Assembly: GCA_002050355.1 (NCBI GenBank)
Contig: MWYY01000055.1
Coordinates: 1-33,849 of the forward strand
Reading direction: 5' to 3'
Length of the DNA: 33,849 nt
DNA from: Acidobacteria bacterium 28-9
Lineage (GTDB): Bacteria > Acidobacteriota > Blastocatellia > Pyrinomonadales > Pyrinomonadaceae
Shown: piece by piece, positions 7,740-15,710 of the stretch
How the letters are laid out: the number at the start of each line of letters is the position of its first letter
Position numbering within the stretch: position 1 is the first letter of the stretch
Notes under the pieces: generated by a model
Databases searched by the model: none
What the model saw: the letters and a program-made list of their open reading frames with translations, nothing else
Told to the model about the DNA's origin: nothing
Program-made: the position numbers and the translations under genes

Positions 7740-8182
7740 TGTCAAATATAGGATTTATCAGTATTCCGTTCAAAACCGAAAGCGGATTGTCGCAGATTAA
7801 CGGCATGGGCAAGTTTTCCTCTGCCGGAATCGTTCTGGAATTTGAATCGAAACTTTTCGGAATCATCAAAGACGGCGTGAAAGAAGCCCGCATCGCCAGA
7901 GATGAGATTTTGGACTTAAAATTTCGCAAGGGGTTTCTCAAATACGGAGCAAAAATTGAAATTCGTCTAAAAGATTTTACCCAACTAAGCAAACTGCCAA
8001 GCAAAGACGGAAAAATCACACTAAAAATTAAAAAAGATGATTTTGAACGCGCACAAGAAGCAGTCGCAAAATTGCAAAAAGACTTGACCGAGCAACGTGA
8101 ATTCCTGCCGCCGAAACATACGCCCGTCAGCCGTTTGTTTGATGAAAGTGAAGACGAAACAAAGGAATTGGACGAGAAATAA
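7739..8182 (+). CDS. Unknown cytoplasmic protein, paralogue 1 of a tandem pair
   Basis: A 147-residue protein with no signal peptide or membrane segment. The core from VKEARIARDEILDLKF to AQEAVAKLQKDL (about 70 residues) is ~64% identical to the neighbour at 8276. It includes GAKIEIRLK, KDGKITLKI and AQEAVAKLQ, all identical in both. Alternating hydrophobic strands followed by an amphipathic helix would suit a small PH-like barrel plus helix, but that is a guess. The tail is acidic (DESEDETKELDEK). The start chosen is the ATG that overlaps the YqhA stop; a TTG one codon upstream is also possible. I do not recognise a named family. Confidence 0.7.
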   Translation: MSNIGFISIPFKTESGLSQINGMGKFSSAGIVLEFESKLFGIIKDGVKEARIARDEILDLKFRKGFLKYGAKIEIRLKDFTQLSKLPSKDGKITLKIKKDDFERAQEAVAKLQKDLTEQREFLPPKHTPVSRLFDESEDETKELDEK

Positions 8183-8194
8183 TTTATTTTTGAA

Positions 8195-8263
8195 ATGGCA
8201 TTAACCAAATAAACCGAAAAAAGGCTCAACTTTAATCGAAGCGATTCGACATTATCTTTAAGC
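8195..8263 (+). pseudogene. Decayed copy of the 5' end of the E1-beta gene
   Basis: The bases just after paralogue 1 repeat the start of the E1-beta gene: ATGGCA at the same distance after a stop codon, an A-rich stretch, then ATCGAAGCGATTCGACA (8235-8251), identical over 17 bases to 8767-8783. In one frame it reads KKGSTLIEAIRHYL and a stop, against KGLTLIEAIRQGIYEE in the real E1-beta. A net two-base deletion and an early in-frame TAA (codon 6) destroy the reading frame. It is best explained as the left-over gene start from a tandem duplication of [unknown gene + E1-beta start]. Confidence 0.8.
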
Positions 8264-8275
8264 ATCTCTTTTAAA

Positions 8276-8710
8276 ATGCAAAGCAGTTGGTCGCAGACAG
8301 ACGGCACTGCGAATTTTTTCTCTGACCACATCGTTCTGGAATATGCCGATAAGACATTGGAATCAGGAAAAGCATTTTCTCCGGTTATCAAAAGCGTCGT
8401 TAAAGAAACGCGCATTGAGCTTGAAGATATTTTGGACGTGCGATTCAAAAAAGGCGTTTTTGAAGTTGGTGCGAAAATCGAAATTCGCTTAAAGAGTTTT
8501 AGCAAACTCGCGGAAGTTCCGAACAAAGACGGGAAAATTACTCTTAAAATAGACCGCGCCGATTTTCAATACGCGCAGGAAGCCGTCGCCAAACTGCAAA
8601 ATGATTTAAGCGATTTTCAAAAACCGCTGCCGGACGGACAATCATTTGTCGGTCGTTTAATTGACGAGAGCGCAAACCAAGCGGAAAAATTAAACGAGTA
8701 TAAAAAGTAA
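8276..8710 (+). CDS. Unknown cytoplasmic protein, paralogue 2 of a tandem pair
   Basis: A 144-residue protein, homologous to paralogue 1 over most of its length (shared HIVLEY/GIVLEF strand, VKE.RI, GAKIEIRLK, KDGKITLKI, AQEAVAKLQ). The N-terminus is shorter and different (MQSSWSQTDGTANFFSD). No export signal, no metal motif, no catalytic triad. It sits 14 bases before E1-beta with the same spacing that paralogue 1 has to the E1-beta remnant. No ribosome site is obvious. Co-transcription with the dehydrogenase genes suggests, but does not prove, a related role. Confidence 0.7.
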   Translation: MQSSWSQTDGTANFFSDHIVLEYADKTLESGKAFSPVIKSVVKETRIELEDILDVRFKKGVFEVGAKIEIRLKSFSKLAEVPNKDGKITLKIDRADFQYAQEAVAKLQNDLSDFQKPLPDGQSFVGRLIDESANQAEKLNEYKK

Positions 8711-8724
8711 TTCGTTTCAAATAA

Positions 8725-9732
8725 ATGGCAAAAACAGCAAAACAGGAAGCAAAAGGATTGACGCTGATCGAAGCGATTCGACAAGGCATTTATGAAGAAA
8801 TGACGGCGGATGAAACCGTGTTCGTCATCGGCGAAGATGTCGGCGCATACGGCGGCGCGTTTAAGTTGACCGAAGGTTTTATTGACGAATTCGGCGCGGA
8901 ACGAATGATTGACACGCCGATTAGCGAAGCCGCAATCGTCGGCGCGGCGTGCGGCGCTGCGCTGCTCGGAATGAAGCCGGTCGCTGAATTTCAATTTATT
9001 GATTTTATCTCGAACGGATTCGATATGCTGACCAATTACGCGGCAAAATCGCGTTACCGCGGTTGCGGAGCCGTTCAAGCAGTCTTTCGCGGACCGTGCG
9101 GCAGCGGGGTACGCGGCGGACCGTTTCATTCTTTGAACGCCGAATCTTTTTTCTTGAACACGGCTGGTTTGAAAATGGTCGAGCCTTCGACGGCTTACGA
9201 CGCGAAAGGTTTAATAAAAGCGGCGATTCGTGACCCAGACCCGGTTTTGTTTTTTGAACACAAAAAACTTTACCGCCTGCCGCGACTTCGAGAAGAATTG
9301 CCGGAAGAAGATTATATTGTTGAAATCGGCAAAGCCAGAATTTCGCGGGAAGGAAAAGATTTATCAATCATTACGTTCGGCGCGCAGGTTTTAAATGCTT
9401 TAGACGCGGCGGAAATTTTGGAAAAAGAAGACGGCTTGCAAATAGAAATAATTGATTTGCGAACGCTCGCGCCGATGGACAAAGCGGCGATATTAAATAC
9501 GGTGAAGAAAACAAACCGCGCCCTTGTTCTGCACGAAGCGAGTTTGACGGGCGGCATCGGCGGCGAGATTTCCGCCATCATTGCTGAAGAAGCGTTTGAA
9601 TGGCTCGATGCGCCCGTCATCCGTGTCGCTTCGATTGACGCGCCCGTGCCATTTGTGCCGCAGATGGAAGATTATTTTTTGCCGCAAGTTTCCGAAATTG
9701 TCGAAGCGGCGCGGCGGTTGGCGAATTATTAA
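8725..9732 (+). CDS. 2-oxo acid dehydrogenase E1 component, beta subunit
   Basis: A 335-residue protein, the usual E1-beta length. It forms the alpha2beta2 decarboxylase with E1-alpha. Motifs: LTLIEAIRQGIYEEM, VIGEDVGAYGGAFKLTEG, the ThDP-contacting Glu68 in DTPISEAAIVG, EFQFIDFI, FRGPCGSGVRGGPFHS, and the transketolase C-terminal domain with IDLRTLAPMD and VLHEASLTGGIGGEI. FLPQVSEIVEAA is the usual end. No strong Shine-Dalgarno sequence; it is probably translated from the upstream operon. The first ~65 bases have a decayed twin 530 bases upstream. Confidence 0.92.
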   Translation: MAKTAKQEAKGLTLIEAIRQGIYEEMTADETVFVIGEDVGAYGGAFKLTEGFIDEFGAERMIDTPISEAAIVGAACGAALLGMKPVAEFQFIDFISNGFDMLTNYAAKSRYRGCGAVQAVFRGPCGSGVRGGPFHSLNAESFFLNTAGLKMVEPSTAYDAKGLIKAAIRDPDPVLFFEHKKLYRLPRLREELPEEDYIVEIGKARISREGKDLSIITFGAQVLNALDAAEILEKEDGLQIEIIDLRTLAPMDKAAILNTVKKTNRALVLHEASLTGGIGGEISAIIAEEAFEWLDAPVIRVASIDAPVPFVPQMEDYFLPQVSEIVEAARRLANY

Positions 9733-9740
9733 AATTTGCA

Positions 9741-9766
9741 GCAAGAACTTCCTTAAGTTCTCTTGC
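9741..9766 (+). other. Hairpin after the E1-beta gene
   Basis: AGAACTT/AAGTTCT (7 pairs, CCTT loop) flanked by GCA...TTGC. There is no T-run, so it may be an RNA-processing or weak termination element rather than a true intrinsic terminator. Confidence 0.35.
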
Positions 9767-9801
9767 CTGATAGATAAAACATTTTACCGGAGAATAAATA
9801 A

Positions 9802-11520
9802 ATGAAAATTAGAAAATTTTTTACTTTGCTGGCTGTTATATTGATGACCGCATCAGCCGCGCTAGCACAGGATGCGGCGCAGAAGATTGATGGACTGTTA
9901 AAGAATTATTACGATTACGGGCAATTTAACGGCTCGGTGCTGGTTGCCGAAAAAGGCAAAGTCGTTTACAAAAAAGGTTTCGGAATGGCGAATATGGAAT
10001 GGGCGATTCCGAATCAGCCGGACACGAAATTTCGTATCGGTTCAGTGACCAAGCAGTTTACGGCGGCGCTCGTTTTGCAGCTTGTTGAACAAGGTAAAAT
10101 CAAGCTCGACGGTAAGCTCGGCGATTATCTGCCCGATTATCGCAAAGACACAGGCGACAAGATTACAATTCACCAGCTTCTGAATCACACTTCAGGAATT
10201 CCGAGCTATACCGGTCAGCCGGACTTTTTCGCCAATGTTAGCCGCAATCCATACACAGTTGCGGATTTCGTCAAAAAGTTTGCAAGCGGCGAGCTAGAGT
10301 TTGAGCCGGGTTCAAAATTTGCTTATAACAATTCGGGTTATTTTCTGCTCGGCGCGATTGTCGAAAAAGTCACCGGAAAATCTTATGAAACGGTTTTGAA
10401 GGAGCGCATTTTCGAGCTGCTCGGAATGACGAATACGGGTTACGACAACCACGCGCCGCTTCTGCAAAAGCGCGCCAGCGGTTACGAAAAAACTCCCGCC
10501 GGTTACGTCAATGCCGCGTATCTCGATATGTCGCTTCCCTACGCCGCCGGTTCGATGTATTCGACGGTCGAAGACCTTTACAAATGGGATCAGGCGCTTT
10601 ATGAAAACAAGATAATTTCCGCTGACAGCAAAAAGCTGATGTTCACGCCCGGGCTTTCCGATTATGGTTACGGATTCCTGATTGCCGACCGACCGATTGG
10701 AAAAACCGACCAAAAAACCAAGGTCATCCAGCACGGCGGCGGCATCAACGGATTCAACTCGCTTTTGACAAGGCTGGTTGACCGGCAGCAGACGATAATT
10801 CTGCTCGATAATGTCGGTTTGGGACGCTATCAGAGAAATATCACTAACTCAATTATCAACATTCTCAACGGACAGCCCTTTGACGCGCCGAAAAAATCAC
10901 TTACTGAAACGCTTTCCAAAACCGTCATAGAAAAAGGCGTTGCGGCAACTGTGGCTGAATACCGAAAACTCAAAACCGAAAATGCCGCGATGTATGATTT
11001 CTCGGAAAGCGAACTTAATATGCTCGGTTATCAGCTTCTAGGTATGAAACGCATTAAAGACGCGATTGAGATATTTAAGTTAAATGTCGAGATGTTTCCC
11101 AAAGCGGCTAATCTGTATGACAGTTTAGGCGAAGCGTATCTTGCGGACAATCAAAAGGAACTCGCGCTCGCCAACTACAAAAAAACCGTCGAACTTGACC
11201 CCGCAAACGCCAATGCCGTGCAGATTGTCGACCGGCTCGAAGGCAAGGAAATAAAAGTTGATTCTTCCGTTTATGACGCTTACGTCGGCGATTATGAAAT
11301 CGCGCCGAGCTTTATTCTAACGATTACAAAGGAAGCGGATAAATTGATGGGACAGGCGACCGGACAAAGAAAATTAGAACTCAAACCCGTTTCGCAAACG
11401 CAGTTTGTCGTGCCTGACGTTAAGGCAAACATTTCGTTTGAAAAAGATTCCGGCGGAAAAGTAACCGGATTGACTTTAACGCAAAACGGACGGGCGATGA
11501 AGGCAAAGAAAATCAAATAA
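9802..11520 (+). CDS. Secreted serine hydrolase (beta-lactamase class C / PBP type) with TPR-like C-terminus
   Basis: A 572-residue protein with a signal peptide (KIRKFFTLLAVILMTASAALA, cut near AQ|DAA). The serine beta-lactamase-like domain (about 30-350) has SxxK at Ser81-Lys84 (GSVTKQF), the YxN motif Tyr175-Asn177 (FAYNNSGY) and HGG at 311-313 in place of KTG. It is followed by TPR-like helices (about 430-475, LYDSLGEAYLADNQKELALANYKKTVELDP) and a small C-terminal beta domain. Such proteins are esterases, D-aminopeptidases or PBP-like; true beta-lactamase activity should not be assumed. Periplasmic. A ribosome site (GGAG) lies about 9 bases before the ATG. No obvious link to the dehydrogenase genes around it. 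Confidence 0.85.
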   Translation: MKIRKFFTLLAVILMTASAALAQDAAQKIDGLLKNYYDYGQFNGSVLVAEKGKVVYKKGFGMANMEWAIPNQPDTKFRIGSVTKQFTAALVLQLVEQGKIKLDGKLGDYLPDYRKDTGDKITIHQLLNHTSGIPSYTGQPDFFANVSRNPYTVADFVKKFASGELEFEPGSKFAYNNSGYFLLGAIVEKVTGKSYETVLKERIFELLGMTNTGYDNHAPLLQKRASGYEKTPAGYVNAAYLDMSLPYAAGSMYSTVEDLYKWDQALYENKIISADSKKLMFTPGLSDYGYGFLIADRPIGKTDQKTKVIQHGGGINGFNSLLTRLVDRQQTIILLDNVGLGRYQRNITNSIINILNGQPFDAPKKSLTETLSKTVIEKGVAATVAEYRKLKTENAAMYDFSESELNMLGYQLLGMKRIKDAIEIFKLNVEMFPKAANLYDSLGEAYLADNQKELALANYKKTVELDPANANAVQIVDRLEGKEIKVDSSVYDAYVGDYEIAPSFILTITKEADKLMGQATGQRKLELKPVSQTQFVVPDVKANISFEKDSGGKVTGLTLTQNGRAMKAKKIK

Positions 11521-11521
11521 C

Positions 11522-11644
11522 ATAAAATACTGTCGGATAGTGAAACACCAGCGTGCCATTTGCCGCGCCGATGGAAATTATCTTATCGAAGTCTTCAAAG
11601 CGACAAAGCCGGATTTATTGTCGGAAATTGTAAAATCACACTGA
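11522..11644 (+). pseudogene. Orphan coding-like C-terminal fragment
   Basis: In the gap after the serine hydrolase, one frame reads a protein-like stretch (QRAICRADGNYLIEVF, then KATKPDLLSEIVKSH) ending in TGA, with no proper start or ribosome site; a GTG at 11540 would give 34 residues. Its composition resembles real coding sequence, and it could be the relic of a lost gene. I cannot assign a family. Confidence 0.3.
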
Positions 11645-11661
11645 TTGGATGGAAAACTAAA

Positions 11662-11731
11662 AGTGAAAAGTGAAAAGTTGAAGACGAATAATGTATCATT
11701 CGTTTTAGTTTTTCACTTTTCACTTTTCACT
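11662..11731. repeat. Palindrome built from 7-base repeats
   Basis: The left arm AGTGAAAAGTGAAAAGT (11662-11678) is the exact 17-base reverse complement of the right arm (11715-11731); the units are AGTGAAA. An inner pair ACGAAT/ATTCGT (11684-11689, 11698-11703) extends the hairpin. It ends six bases before the ATG of the VIT gene, so it would fold over that gene's leader. Reading frames through it (KVKSEKLK...) are artefacts of the repeat. Confidence 0.75.
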
Positions 11732-11737
11732 AATAAA

Positions 11738-12436
11738 ATGCCGCAGACTCCACATATCGAAAAACATTTTACTTCCGGCGAAATCGTGCGCGATACCGTT
11801 ATCGGAATGGCGGACGGCTTGACGGTTCCATTTGCTTTGGCAGCCGGACTTTCGGGCGTGCTGGTTTCGACCGGAATTATTGTTACTGCCGGGCTGGCGG
11901 AAATTGTCGCCGGTTCGATTGCGATGGGACTCGGCGGTTATCTTGCCGGAAAATCCGATGTTGAGCATTACGACAGCGAATATCAGCGCGAACTTTACGA
12001 GATTGAGGAAATGCTTCAGCACGAAAAGGATGAAGTAATGGAAATTCTCGAAGAATATGGTTTGACCAAAGGAGAAAGTTTACCGATTGTCGAATCATTA
12101 GCGAAACGTCCGGCGGATTTCGCTGATTTTATGATGCGTTTCGAGTTGGGCTTGGAAAAACCCGACGCGAAGAGAGCTTTGAAAAGCGGCGCAACCATCG
12201 GCGGCGCGTATATTTTCGGCGGTTTGATTCCACTCGCTCCATATATAATCTTCGATGGCGTGCAGACGGCTCTGCTCTGGTCAGTCGTTGTAACGGTCAT
12301 CGCCCTATTTATTTTCGGCTACGTCAAAGGTACCTTTACGGGAACAACACCTTTTAAGAGCGCCATGCAAACTTGTTTAATCGGAAGCGTCGCGGCGGCA
12401 ACGGCATTTTTTGTAGCGCGTGCAATCGGCGGTTGA
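11738..12436 (+). CDS. VIT1/CCC1-family iron/manganese transporter
   Basis: A 232-residue membrane protein. The VIT family moves Fe2+ or Mn2+ out of the cytoplasm. Five membrane segments are visible: around VIGMADGLTVPFALAAGLSG, LAEIVAGSIAMGLGGYLAG, ATIGGAYIFGGLIPLAPYI, LLWSVVVTVIALFIFGYV and a C-terminal IGSVAAATAFFVARAIGG. Between segments 2 and 3 lies the Glu-rich cytoplasmic metal-binding region (YQRELYEIEEMLQHEKDEV). An upstream in-frame ATG at 11645 would add 31 residues encoded by the heptamer palindrome, so I reject it in favour of this ATG, which begins MPQTPHIEKHFTSGE. No Shine-Dalgarno sequence. Confidence 0.87.
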   Translation: MPQTPHIEKHFTSGEIVRDTVIGMADGLTVPFALAAGLSGVLVSTGIIVTAGLAEIVAGSIAMGLGGYLAGKSDVEHYDSEYQRELYEIEEMLQHEKDEVMEILEEYGLTKGESLPIVESLAKRPADFADFMMRFELGLEKPDAKRALKSGATIGGAYIFGGLIPLAPYIIFDGVQTALLWSVVVTVIALFIFGYVKGTFTGTTPFKSAMQTCLIGSVAAATAFFVARAIGG

Positions 12437-12538
12437 GCAATGAAAAGCTTCGCTTGTTTTCATCCAAAACAATTTCTTGTATTCTGTTAGCAGTATTAAA
12501 ATTTATATTTTTATCATCATTTAATAAACGGAGATTTT

Positions 12539-14476
12539 ATGAGCGTTGAAGTCGTAATGCCGCAGATGGGCGAGTCAATTACGGAAGGAACAGTTTCAAA
12601 ATGGTTAAAGGCGGTCGGTGATGCGGTTGAAAAAGACGAGCCACTTCTGGAGATTTCGACCGACAAAGTTGACGCCGAAGTTCCCGCGCCCTCTGCCGGA
12701 GTTCTACTGGAAATTCGCGCCAGCGAAGGCGAAACCGTCGAAGTAAACAGTGTTGTTGGCGTGTTGGGTGCGGCGGGCGAGCAGCCTGCGGGAAGTTCAA
12801 ACGGAAATTCTCAAGCCGCAGAATCCGCGCCGGTCGAACCGCAGTTGAAAGAAGAAACTCAGCCTATTGTTGAAGAACCGAAACAACTCGCGCCGGTCGT
12901 GCAAACTCAAACAGCGACCACAGCAAGCGAACCGAATTCGCAAACGGCAAACGGCAATCAGCCGTCAAATGAAGCGGCAACCGAAGTTGTAATGCCGCAA
13001 ATGGGCGAATCCATAACCGAAGGCACGGTTTCAAAATGGCTGAAAGCGGTCGGCGACAGTATTGAAAAGGACGAGCCGCTGCTTGAGATTTCTACCGATA
13101 AGGTTGATGCGGAAGTTCCTTCGCCCTCTGCCGGAATGCTGCTTGAGATTCGCGTGAACGAAGGTGAAACGGTTGAAGTCGGTTCAATCGTTGCGCTCGT
13201 CGGCGCGGAAGGCGCGAGCGCAGTTGCGAGTCCAAAGTCTCAAGTTTCAAGCGAGCAGATTTCCAACCCGCAAAATCAAGCCGAACAAACGACGGCGCGG
13301 GCAACCGGCGCAGACGCAGTTTCTGCACAGCCGAAAACCGATGCTCAAACTACCGTATCGATGCCGGCGGAAGAAAAGCAGGAAATCAAAGAAGTCGAAG
13401 GCAGAAGCTATGATTACGGGCGACCCGATGCGGTCAATGAAGCGCAAACGGCTTCGTCAAACGGACACGACGAATCAAACGGTAATCAAACAATCGAAGA
13501 TTTGCGACGCACGAAAAGCAGTCCGCTTGTCCGTAACATTGCACGTGAACACGGCATAGATATTTCCCGTCTCGAAGGTTCGGGAATGAGCGGGCGCGTT
13601 ACGAAAAAAGATATTTTGTCTTTTATCGAATCGGGCGCCGCGCTCAGACCGCAGGATTTGTTGCGCAAAGGCGCACCGTCCGCGCCGATGTTTGCGCCGT
13701 CCGCACAACCGCCATCCATTTCCCAACCAACCGCAAACATTTCATCAGCCGCCGCGCAAATATCTGCTTCGGTCGGCGATAGATTCGAGCCGATGTCGGT
13801 GATGCGCAGGAAAATCGCCGAGCATATGACTTACTCCAAGCAAACTTCGGCGCACGTCACTAGCGTTTATGAAATTGATATGACGAATGTCGCCAAATTC
13901 CGCGAGAAAAATAAAGCGGAATTCAGTTCGCGCTTCGGCACGAAACTTTCGTTTATGCCGTTTATTTTTCAAGCTACAACCAATGCTTTGCGAAAATTTC
14001 CGGTTGTTAATTCGCAGGTTTCCGGCGACCAAATCGTTTATAAAGGCGACGTGAATTTAGGAATGGCGGTCGCGCTCGATTGGGGCTTGATTGTTCCGGT
14101 GATAAAACGCGCCGACACGCTTTCACTGTCCGGTCTGGCGCTCGCGGCAAACGATTTGGCTGACCGCGCCCGTACGAAAAAATTATTGCCCGACGAAGTT
14201 TCCGGCGGAACATTTACGATAACGAATCCGGGCGTTTTCGGCGGACTTTTCGGCACGCCGATTATCAATCAGCCGCAAGTGGCGATTTTGTGCGTCGGGA
14301 CAATCGAAAAACGCCCGAAGGTTATTACGACTGATGACGGCGACGACGTAATTGCAATTCGTTCGATGGCATATTTTGCATTAACCTACGACCATCGCAT
14401 TGTTGACGGTGCAGACGCCGAGAAATTTCTCTCCTTTATGAAGGAATATCTCGAAACGACGCCGTTTGGTTTGTAA
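12539..14476 (+). CDS. 2-oxo acid dehydrogenase E2 (dihydrolipoyl acyltransferase) with two lipoyl domains
   Basis: A 645-residue protein forming the core of the complex. Domain order: lipoyl 1 (about 1-78, lipoylated Lys43 in STDKVDAEVP), a Gln/Glu/Pro-rich linker, lipoyl 2 (about 148-224, Lys188), a long linker, the E1/E3-binding domain (about 326-364, SPLVRNIAREHGIDISRLEG), a second linker, then the catalytic domain (about 405-645) with the active-site His619 and Asp623 in YDHRIVDGA. The lipoyl domains are near copies of each other at DNA level, so they stem from a fairly recent internal duplication. Annotations as SucB are common for this architecture, but the split E1-alpha/beta genes nearby point to pyruvate or branched-chain substrates. 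GGAG lies a few bases before the ATG. Confidence 0.92.
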   Translation: MSVEVVMPQMGESITEGTVSKWLKAVGDAVEKDEPLLEISTDKVDAEVPAPSAGVLLEIRASEGETVEVNSVVGVLGAAGEQPAGSSNGNSQAAESAPVEPQLKEETQPIVEEPKQLAPVVQTQTATTASEPNSQTANGNQPSNEAATEVVMPQMGESITEGTVSKWLKAVGDSIEKDEPLLEISTDKVDAEVPSPSAGMLLEIRVNEGETVEVGSIVALVGAEGASAVASPKSQVSSEQISNPQNQAEQTTARATGADAVSAQPKTDAQTTVSMPAEEKQEIKEVEGRSYDYGRPDAVNEAQTASSNGHDESNGNQTIEDLRRTKSSPLVRNIAREHGIDISRLEGSGMSGRVTKKDILSFIESGAALRPQDLLRKGAPSAPMFAPSAQPPSISQPTANISSAAAQISASVGDRFEPMSVMRRKIAEHMTYSKQTSAHVTSVYEIDMTNVAKFREKNKAEFSSRFGTKLSFMPFIFQATTNALRKFPVVNSQVSGDQIVYKGDVNLGMAVALDWGLIVPVIKRADTLSLSGLALAANDLADRARTKKLLPDEVSGGTFTITNPGVFGGLFGTPIINQPQVAILCVGTIEKRPKVITTDDGDDVIAIRSMAYFALTYDHRIVDGADAEKFLSFMKEYLETTPFGL

Positions 14477-14591
14477 TTAAAATTGTTTTAAACTTTATTC
14501 GGCGCGCTGAGAGTGCGTTAAGTGTGGTTTAAATAACCTTTGACAAGGTGAGTTTTTTCGGACAACGCGAGTTACCGGTTAAAACTCAAAG

Positions 14592-14663
14592 TTGAAGTTC
14601 TACAAAAATTTATTAAAATACAATAGCAAACTTTTCCTTGAAATCGTTAGTTTTTGATTTCAA
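14592..14663 (+). promoter_or_regulatory. Promoter and 5' leader hairpin of the OmpA-family gene
   Basis: TTGAAG (14592-14597), 16-base spacer, TAAAAT (14614-14619). The predicted leader of ~75 bases holds a perfect 8-pair hairpin TTGAAATC/GATTTCAA (14638-14663, 10-base loop) and then an AAAGGAG ribosome site. Long leaders with hairpins are common on abundant outer-membrane-protein messages and could stabilise them. Confidence 0.45.
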
Positions 14664-14699
14664 AGTAAAACCAGTTTCATAGAAAGGAGTGAAAAAAAT

Positions 14700-15695
14700 A
14701 TGTTAAAAAAATTACCAGTTCTAGCTCTAGCGTTGTTTTTGAGCGCCGCGGGCGTTTTAGCGCAAAATGACAACCAAACCAACAACAGTCAAACCAACAA
14801 TCAAACCCGCACTGTAGCCAGCGGACAAAAAGTTAAAATCAAAGGCGTAGTCGTTGCAAAAGACAACGATAGTTTTGTCGTTCGTGATGCGGGCGGCGTT
14901 GATACACGAGTTATTTTGGCTTCAAATACGAGCATTAAAACCAAAGGCGGATTTTTCGGCGGCGGCAATTCCGTTGCGATGAACAACATCGTTCGCGGTT
15001 TAAATATGGAAGTCGAAGGACGCGGAGACAATTCGGGCAGTTTATCGGCAAATAAAGTTCGTTTCAGCAAAAACGATTTGGCGACCGCTCAGGCAATTGA
15101 AAGCCGCGTTGCTCCGGCTGAAGACCGGCTGACTCAAACAGAGCAAAATGCTCAGCGTATCTCCGGGCAGATTGACGAATTGATGACGATTTCCAATGCG
15201 GCTCGCGGCGGCGCAAAAGCGGCACAGGATACGGCAGACGCTGCAGTTGCCGGCGTGAATGCGACGAATCAAAGAATCTCGGCGGTAGATGACTATGTTG
15301 TTCAATCAACTCAGGTTATCAACTTCAAGGTCGGCAGTGCTGTTCTTTCGCCTGAAGGAAAACAAAATCTTGACACCGTTGCTCAGACTGCTTTGACCAT
15401 GAAGGGTTATCTTATAGAAGTTACCGGTTTTGCTTCTTCTGAAGGCGGCGCAAAGATGAACAAGGATTTGAGCCGACGACGCGCTCAAGCCGTGCTTGAT
15501 TACTTAATCGAAACACACAACATTCCGCTTCGCCGTATCGGAACTTCGTTCGGTTTTGGCTCAGCCCAAGCGGTTGCCGATAATGCGACTCGTGAAGGAC
15601 GCGTTCAAAATCGCCGCGTCGAAGTTAAATTAACCGTTAGCAGAGGCTTAAATCAAACAGTCGAAGTACAAAAAGACCAAAATCCCAATCAGTAA
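14700..15695 (+). CDS. OmpA-family protein with N-terminal beta domain
   Basis: A 331-residue protein with a signal peptide (LKKLPVLALALFLSAAGVLA|QND), an Asn/Gln/Thr-rich linker, a beta domain of about 80 residues (KVKIKGVVVAKDNDSFVVRD...NMEVEGRG) resembling DUF5666/OB-like folds, a coiled-coil-like Ala-rich stretch (about 130-190), then an OmpA C-terminal peptidoglycan-binding domain (about 205-315: INFKVGSAVLSPEGKQNLD, VTGFASSEGG, LSRRRAQAVLDYLI, NRRVEVKL). It likely ties the outer membrane to peptidoglycan. A strong AAAGGAG ribosome site and a recognisable promoter suggest high expression. Confidence 0.88.
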   Translation: MLKKLPVLALALFLSAAGVLAQNDNQTNNSQTNNQTRTVASGQKVKIKGVVVAKDNDSFVVRDAGGVDTRVILASNTSIKTKGGFFGGGNSVAMNNIVRGLNMEVEGRGDNSGSLSANKVRFSKNDLATAQAIESRVAPAEDRLTQTEQNAQRISGQIDELMTISNAARGGAKAAQDTADAAVAGVNATNQRISAVDDYVVQSTQVINFKVGSAVLSPEGKQNLDTVAQTALTMKGYLIEVTGFASSEGGAKMNKDLSRRRAQAVLDYLIETHNIPLRRIGTSFGFGSAQAVADNATREGRVQNRRVEVKLTVSRGLNQTVEVQKDQNPNQ

Positions 15696-15710
15696 TTTTT
15701 GAAAAATTTG

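Noticed and set aside
7660..8526. A 288-codon reverse frame across the paralogue pair
   Set aside because: Antisense shadow of two genes with clear homology to one another; Ser/Phe-rich product typical of a shadow.
9802..11520. Antibiotic-resistance beta-lactamase
   Set aside because: It has the SxxK/YxN/HGG layout of the wider serine hydrolase group and a TPR-like tail; nothing points to a true lactamase.
11645..11737. Upstream ATG extending the VIT transporter by 31 residues
   Set aside because: The extension is encoded by a heptamer palindrome, and the family N-terminus begins at the later ATG.
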